The notes under the pieces: generated by a model
Told to the model about the DNA's origin: nothing
The model's input: the letters and a program-made list of their open reading frames with translations, nothing else
Databases searched by the model: none
Program-made: the position numbers and the translations under genes
Origin: Hermetia illucens
Lineage: Eukaryota > Arthropoda > Insecta > Diptera > Stratiomyidae
Direction: 5' to 3'
NCBI RefSeq assembly: GCF_905115235.1
Contig: NC_051851.1
Coordinates: 59,889,559 to 59,953,558, forward strand
Length of the DNA stretch: 64,000 nt
Shown here: positions 57,569-64,000 of the stretch, piece after piece
Layout of the letters: each line of letters begins with the position of its first letter
How positions within the stretch are numbered: the first letter of the stretch is position 1

Positions 57569-57869
57569 CTCGCTAGCACGAGAAGAACCACAAACGCATA
57601 TAAATATTTACTGCTTTGACAGTCTAGATGACAATTCTTCGCTTGAATTCACAATAGACCAGAACGCGACCTGTGCCATTTGACGCACGTGCAATGTTAC
57701 TCAGTAAAACTGTATTTTGATGTGGTTGACAATTCGACTTCTCGCACTTGGTTCTCGTATCACGTCCCTGGCATTCTTCTTATTGCCAAAGTCTCATTTT
57801 AGCTATAATTTGAAACCCGTGTTCTCATTAATAAATTTCCTGTGATAAATTTGGCAACCGACTGTTAAA
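57569..57869. promoter_or_regulatory. Bidirectional promoter interval, PRPF18/CCDC124
   Basis: Only 301 bases separate the two start codons, which point away from each other. Both 5' UTRs and core promoters must fit here unless an upstream noncoding exon exists. No TATA box was obvious, as is common for housekeeping genes. Confidence 0.7.
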
Positions 57870-58573
57870 ATGCCGAAGAAACTTGGAGAGAATACAAAGG
57901 CCGTGGAGGCCCGTGAGCGTAAACAGGCGGCCAAGAAAGCTGCCCAGGACAAAGCTGCCAAGGAGGCTGAAGATCGACTATGGAAGGACGATGACAAACA
58001 ATTGGCGAAAAAGAAATCCAGGAAAGAGGAAGAGGAGCGAAGAAAGAACGAACAGCTACGCAGAAAGGCTGAATCGAAAGCCTTATTGGAGCAGGAGATG
58101 GCTTCAATAAAAACCAACGCCAAACAACCAATTCACAAAGTCACCCGCCAGCAAATCCAACAGGAAGTTGAGCAACGAAACAAGAACATTGAGGTAATCA
58201 ATGCTCCCAAGGTGGCTCCTAAAGTTACCGTTCAAGATCCTCTCGAGGAGAATCTGAATCGGGTGATGGCGGACACTGTGATTGCGACCAATGTGGACGA
58301 AGCTATTGCGGCTTTGAGGTACTCCCTCTTTATTAAATTGATCTAAATACTCTTAGTAACTAGTTTAACTTCGCTTTATCCTCTAGTGTTTCTGACACCA
58401 GCGATGATAAACATCCTGAGAAGCGCATGCGAGCCGCATTCAAAGCTTTCGAGGCCGAGAACCTGCCACGCATCAAGGCGGAGAATCCTACACTTCGACT
58501 GTCCCAGTGGAAGCAGATCCTTATGAAAGAGTGGAACAAATCGCCGGACAATCCAATGAACAATCGTGTTTGA
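57870..58573 (+). CDS. CCDC124: CCDC124 homologue
   Basis: Two exons, 57870-58318 and 58387-58573, joined by a GT-AG intron of 68 bases, give 211 aa (human 223). Residues about 1-80 form a highly charged Lys/Glu/Ala coiled coil beginning MPKKLGENTKAVEARERKQA, with EDRLWKDDDK in it. The conserved C-terminus has RMRAAFKAFEAENLPRIKAE, LRLSQWKQILMKEW and SPDNPMN. CCDC124 and its yeast relative Lso2 bind ribosomes and are linked to dormant-ribosome protection and recovery. AATAAA at 58769-58774 is a candidate poly(A) signal. It is divergently arranged with PRPF18. Confidence 0.95.
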
Positions 58574-58579
58574 GACTGA

Positions 58580-59945
58580 TATGGGAAGTAGCAGCGCAGA
58601 ATACGTTAAAACGTGTGACCAGCTTGAACCTTCCGAGTGTACTCAGAACTTACAAATGTGGGATGGCGTGAGCTCTTGTTTTGAAATTTTTCTTTCAATG
58701 TGATTCTAATGCATAGTAGTTTCGTTAATTCTTTTGATTTCTTACGTGACAAAGTCAATTTACCAGTAAATAAAAAAAACAAAAATAGGGATTCCATCCC
58801 CATGTATACACATTAAATTATTTAACAAGAACGAATGTCGTTTCTATTATTTTTCTTGATTGTCTCATTTCGATTAGAACCCTTATCTTATTCCGATTGC
58901 TTTGGATGCTGTTTACAACCTACACGTTCACGATTCGATATTAGAAACTAGTCGTTCCTCGGTATCTTTTAAGTTACACGTTATCGTGATCTCGAAGATA
59001 ATTAAATTGTTCGGCGTCTCCAGCTTGACAGTAAAAAAGGCAAAAAATACTTTATTTGAAACCAAGAAAGCGGGGAGAATCACTACCTACTGGGGCAAAA
59101 TAGGGTTCGGCGTCGGAAGTAAGCTTTTCCTTACGGTTTTTAAATTTTCAAGGGTTCAAGTAAAGTGATAGGGTCGCTTAGATGACCACGGAGAAGCAAA
59201 ATGTGACTTTCCAAGAGCGAAGCCTGGCGTCTGTCAAGATCGTTAGTGGGTGGTGATAGCTACACTCTTACGAGCTGACCGTACGAATCCAGATTGTATG
59301 CTTATTAGACCGTTGGCAGTTGGTGGTAACTAATTATATTCTAGCGGAGCCCCACTAATACCTGGTCGCCTCAGTGAGTAAGCTCGACCTTACCATATTA
59401 TGATAGGGCGCATCTCCTAATCCCGATACTCGTGGGAACCAAATGAACGAGTAATTAATAAACAGAAAAGTGACAAACAAGCGCAACCCGGTACTACATA
59501 TAAACTAATTCATCAAGCGGAGGCACATCTTCGCAATACTGACAGCTAGCAGCGCAATTAAGATCCCTGATAAGAAACCAAAAGCCATCAAAAGTACTTC
59601 TGAGGACAGTATATAAGACAACAGAAAGGAGACAGGCCTCCTTGGCGCAAACGCTAATTGGAAAAAGACAGTTTCGAAAAAAACGCATTTAAAAAGTAAA
59701 AAGCGATTTTCAGCCATAAAACCTTAACTGACCATTAATCTGCTATACCTAATCCATAAACCTTAGGTTTCTTGAAGAAACACATGTGCGGCTTTGGCTT
59801 CAATTCTTGTTCTTTTAGCGAAGTCATTCGGACCGATAAATACACCCTTTATTACGGCGATCGACATAAATCTAGCATGTGACTTATCACGTGTTTAACA
59901 CAATAATTTCCAAACGACTCCGAATATCAAAAAATCACTTTGCCC
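58580..59945. other. CCDC124 3' flank and intergenic DNA
   Basis: After the poly(A) signal at 58769 nothing is recognised. ORFs at 58902-59168 and 59494-59717 show no family resemblance. Confidence 0.4.
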
Positions 59946-61040
59946 ATATATTCTACACTATATGTTATGAAGATTGATGCAAAAAAAAAAAATTTCGCTT
60001 CCTCGAATGCGACACACGGGATGACCACCTTAAAAAGACTCAGGATTGACCTAAGCCCTTTAACAGCGGAACTGAAGAAGAGGGAGAGAGTGGAGATCAG
60101 TCCACAAGAGGGGCATGCTATCAAGAAATCCAAATCCAAGAGAGAACAAATCCTGGATAGTTCAGAAGTGAAGGTAAGAGATAGGAGGCCCGCTGTTAGC
60201 TGTGGAGTGCAGAGTTTAGCGGCATACCCTTTAGACCAAATCTTATATTAGACTACACTGCTGTATTGCTTAGGACCACCATTCTTAAATATTCGGGCTG
60301 GAGGGAACAGAACTGTCGAATGTGCTGGGGATGATTTACCAGAGGCACACACAAGTGACAGTCTACCTTCCCAAAATCATAGCGATGGCGACGAAGGATC
60401 TTCTGGGCATCTTAATTACTCAGAATAAAGAACTTCGCACGCGGTTGTGGAGAGTGGTAGCAAAATGGAGCGCAAAGGCTAACTCCTCACGATCGGGGTG
60501 GATGATCGATACCGCCTTTTCTTTTGGCAACGTGTGGACATGCATAGGGAGAAACCGAGGGAAAATACTATGGAGAATAAATTGGGTAGAAAGTGGAAAG
60601 GAGGAGGAGCTGCATGACCTAAACGTGAATCTAGACATAGAAAGTGCTATGTTGGAGGGCAATACTCCTGCATTCGAAATAATTAAGCCTTGCTTTTTTT
60701 TCTATTCACTAGGGATATTTATTGGTCCCTTCATCAGTGTTTACTTAGGTCACTAGCCAATAGAAAAATGCAAGTCTTAATTATTTCAAATAATTTAATC
60801 GTTAGAAACACCCCGAAATTACACTTAGACTCCTGCATTCAAAATAGGTTCGAGCATTAATGGAGTCAATGGTCGGCATCTATATAGATCAGTTAAACCT
60901 CCACCATGTAAAAGCTGAATCTGCAGAAATTGCAAGGATAATTCCCAAGGACAACATTGGAATAGTGCTTGCTCAACAACCCTGGGCGTACCGAGACAGG
61001 TTCGTGTTTTGCAAAAAACCAACAACTTGTATCATTTTTA
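59946..61040 (+). mobile_element. LOA-like LINE 5' part (ORF1-like and endonuclease start)
   Basis: ORF 59940-60251 is Lys/Arg-rich and ORF1-like. The frame at 60860-61060 reads IYIDQLNLHHVKAESAEIAR and IVLAQQPWAYRDRFVFCKKP, the opening of a LINE endonuclease (compare 16930-17050). It is cut off at about 61040 by the Tc1-like element. Confidence 0.6.
60705..60750 (-). repeat. Degenerate Penelope-like terminal piece
   Basis: The minus strand has cactgatgaagggaccaat followed by a TCCC that could close stem II, as in hammerhead-bearing Penelope ends. The GAAA core is displaced, so it is not a complete ribozyme. Confidence 0.4.
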
Positions 61041-61049
61041 AATACAAAA

Positions 61050-61690
61050 TATACAGTGGCTGTCATAAATAAGTAAACAAACCCATGAGGAAAACAAACA
61101 ACAAACCAAAGAGGAAAATGTTATGCATTATAAATAAATAAACAAAATTTTTAAGGCCGCCATTATTTTACTACCTCCTTGCCAACCGACTAAGTAAGGA
61201 TAGCACGTACTGCACATTTCTGGAGGAAAAGAAGACCTCCAAAATTATATCTTTCAATGGAGCTAAATTTCAGGGAACACTCACACGTGTTTTTGTTTTT
61301 AGTCATGCCCATCCATTTTTGATGAGCAATATATCAAGGCTTTGAGGTAGCCACTCCAAAATGATAAAATTCACCTCATATATGCATTTTAAAATAATTT
61401 GGGCCTTTTGAATTTGTGCGTTATCCAGTTGCAGAATAAAATCTATACCGATTAGAGGCTTCCTTTCCGGAACTATAACATTTTTCATCAAAGTAAGATA
61501 AACTTGAGAATTTACTTCGTTTTCTAGTACGACTATTTTGCTCACTCCATTGGCAGAAATACACTTCCAAACTATCCCAGACTTAGAGGTTGGTTTTGTA
61601 CATTTCAAGGTCGTCTCATTATGCTTGCACCTGGCCACTACTATACTTCATACGAATCATCGATTCGTCCTTTCAAAGTATTTTATACCA
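61050..61690 (-). mobile_element. Tc1-like transposon remnant
   Basis: The minus ORF 61638-61303 has SGIVWKCISANGVSKIVVLE, DFILQLDNAQIQKA (second catalytic Asp) and FIILEWLPQSLDIL, the end of a Tc1 transposase with a decayed DDE core. A cagtggctgtcataaataag at about 61055 looks like a Tc1-type terminal repeat. The other end was not located. Confidence 0.75.
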
Positions 61691-62559
61691 AAAAATTTCC
61701 AGTTTTATAATATTATCTACATAGAACTTTATTTTCTTTCACAGGTTTGCTTAATTTATATATAGAATTTTTCGCATAACTCGAACATATTTTCCGTTTT
61801 AATAGGGCCTTCTGTCAATAGTAACATGGTGCTGTTGTCTCTTCTGATACAAGTTTATTTAGAATTTTCGGAGTAGAAAGCGGTGGTTCTGTTGCTGAGA
61901 TGCTTCTATTCCTAATATCAACCCTCTTTGTTGCAATTCTCCTTGCAAATTTTGATAATCTTGTATGTAGTCGCGGTGGTTTTATTAAAAATGTTGGCAA
62001 TGTTTCTACATTTCTACTGTCACCTTTGTTGTGGAGGTTAATGATTATCTCGGAAAGAAGTGACATCAATCGAAGAAATACCTTATTGAATTTATGCTTA
62101 GCAGCCTAAAGTAAAATTTGTAGCGGGAACCTTTAAATCACTTGAAGCGGATGGCATTTTCCACACACTACTGCAGGCCCGGAAATCATTTTCAGATCTC
62201 TCCTAAGGGTGGTAAAGGGCGACACAGCTATCCGGTATATATCAAGGGCATGGAGTTGCCCGTCTCTGGTCTTTATTCCGAAGGTGGGCTAATGGATCCT
62301 TTTCGCAGGTCGCGAAGATCCCATTTCGAACGTTGTGGATCGCTCGCTCTAATAATGGAGAAAAATTCCACCCGAATATGTCTAATGTTTAGTGAAATTC
62401 ACGCTATTGCCCAGTAGGAGAATTATTAAGAATATTTCTTCAAAATTTCAAGGTCCGCAAAAATTGTGAAAGATACAACCCTATGAATATAATTTCAACC
62501 ATCGGATTGAGCGAGGGGACGTCCAGTCTTGAAAAGCATTTTTCCAATATAAACCGTTG
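61691..62559. other. Unassigned DNA, no gene established
   Basis: ORFs 61815-62069 minus and 61900-62109 plus are overlapping frames without family resemblance. 62142-62417 is a further unassigned frame. The stretch lies between the Tc1-like element and a LOA-like LINE. Confidence 0.35.
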
Positions 62560-64000
62560 TGGACTGTAAAGGATTAAAGCTATGTGTTGCCACCGTGGAA
62601 TGAAGATTTGTCCAGCTCCAGGAAGCTGACTAGAGAATCTTCAATAACTGCTACAGGCACAAAAATTGCTGCCATACAAGGACTACTTGAAGAAGTACAA
62701 GAGGCATCAGCGAATCTGCGATGCTCACTAAGATTCTGTGTAAAGAACTTAGGAACCTATTCTTTTTTAAAAGGTCGGAAGGCTCGTGGAGAGAACCTCT
62801 TGGTGAAACCCTGAGGATGATTGTTCAGATATATTAGCCCGCCAGCGAGGAGGACTTTGAGTCAGAATCTTGTTAGCGGGTATGCAGCCGCCGACGTGCA
62901 AGAGTATCAAATCAGTAATTAGCGAGGATACAATTGGCTGGCCTATAAACAGCTTCTCCGCATATAAATCTGCGCATCCAAATGGGATAATGCCAGTCAT
63001 GCTACAGACGCAGCAAAAAAGGTTTGTGCCGTGTCTTGTCGAGATTTATCGGAGTTGTATCGCTTTATCTATCTGTGATACGTATCATCACAGACATGGA
63101 GACGCGCACGGGTGGTGTTCATAACGAAAGTCGGCAGGCACGGTCATGAGTCCGCGAAGGACTTTCAACTTCTTTATAGTTAAATACTCTAGAGCGACAT
63201 CGACTTAAGGACGATTGTGGAGAGAGCGCCTTTCTGTAAGTCCCAGAACGCCTACCTCAAAGGAAAATCCACAGAAACCGTTTTCTACAACGTAATTTGC
63301 CCGGCTGAGCGGTGACCACAGTACAATCAGCACACTCTAACAGAATTCCTGGGTATAGAGCCTTGTCCAATGATGGATCCGCATTGGATAATATCCATAT
63401 TAAGAGCTAGGATAATCCAGTCTGATATTGGAGGTAGCCATTTGACCGAAGCTGTAAGCAGGAGCATGCCCCCGGGTGGCGCCATCGTGTTCTGCTTGAT
63501 AGAGATGGACAAAATTTAACGTATTTTAGACAGGAGCGGTTGGTGCTTTCTTCCAATGAGAACATAGAACTGAGTGCTAAGAAGACCTGTATAGCTAGCT
63601 ATGCATGCTAGAGGACCTGTGCAAGGAAATGGGCTCTCCTGTCGAGTATGGTTCACTGGATGTATATAGTCGTGGTACGTCCCATCCTAACGTACGGTTT
63701 TATTGTGGTGACAGGCGCTGAGCAAAAATTATAATTGAACGAAGTTTAATAGGATTCAAAGAACCGCATGTGCAGGTGTTATCGGGACTCTGCAGTCCTG
63801 CCTGGCAGTTGTTTTCTACTCTTGCACCTCCTCCCCTAGACTTCCATATTAAATACGCTGTGGTGTGCAGTGATGTCAGATTAAGTGAATCCGGATGCTC
63901 AAATGATGATGATGATCATAGTAACATCCTCGATGAAGTGCCATAAGAGTTCTGGGCATTTCCCATGAACTACGCCACGCAGAAGTCGAACTTCACGAGA
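62560..64000 (+). mobile_element. LOA-like LINE, linker to RT, runs off the window
   Basis: A linker frame (62584-62814, LPPWNEDLSSSRKLTRESS) is followed by an RT start near 62980-63170 that matches 17183-17340 ('aggtttgtgccgtg', 'gagacgcgcac', 'catgagtccgcgaa'). RT scraps continue to 64000. A (gat)n run lies at 63903-63916. Many stops. The 3' end is outside the window. Confidence 0.7.

Noticed and set aside
57803-58131. Minus-strand ORFs over CCDC124 exon 1
   Set aside because: Antisense shadows of a Lys/Glu-rich coding exon.

Overview
This is eukaryotic nuclear DNA, almost certainly from an insect and probably a fly. The supports are GT-AG introns, insect-like conserved genes, a MADF-BESS protein (a family expanded in insects), and a dense mix of LINEs, mariner/Tc1 elements, a Helitron piece, Penelope-like pieces, Ty3/gypsy fossils and a tRNA-derived SINE. 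A TE-rich lower brachyceran such as a soldier fly would fit, but the species call is only inference.

Host genes, left to right: (1) MTHFSD homologue, minus strand, eight exons over 2066-9883, with a 5.6 kb intron packed with transposon remains. (2) A GC/CpG-rich stretch at about 14.6-15.9 kb on the minus strand, holding a 48-codon ORF (14661-14807) and a likely first coding exon (15252-15372); neither is recognised. (3) KCTD9-like BTB/pentapeptide gene, plus strand, 21947-23038, tail-to-tail with (4) a MADF-BESS gene, minus strand, 23276-24415, which is head-to-head with (5) a possible 60-aa two-exon gene at 24586-24856. (6, 7) Two intact pyrroline-5-carboxylate reductase genes, plus strand, 34623-35853 and 45464-46664, each five exons and 280 aa: a tandem duplication. 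(8) PRPF18 homologue, minus strand, 50912-57568, with a 5.6 kb intron full of repeats, head-to-head with (9) CCDC124 homologue, plus strand, 57870-58573.

The spliced frames of MTHFSD, MADF-BESS, both P5CR genes, PRPF18 and CCDC124 were checked exon by exon; lengths sum to whole codons and fit the families.

The rest is mobile-element debris. At least two RTE-like LINE lineages, a third LINE family, R1-like and LOA-like LINEs, Penelope-like pieces, four Ty3/gypsy fossils (all broken), mariner, maT-like and Tc1-like elements, a tRNA-SINE (one copy with perfect target duplications), and two foldback-type elements were seen. The most interesting non-gene structure is a perfect 88-bp inverted repeat at 39245-39443 containing a well-formed hammerhead ribozyme motif of the kind carried by Penelope-like elements. 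I see no clearly new multi-gene system. The best leads are the P5CR pair (copy 2 departs from the family signature), the ribozyme palindrome, two unrecognised small ORFs, and a 590-bp module found twice inside RTE-like LINE copies.
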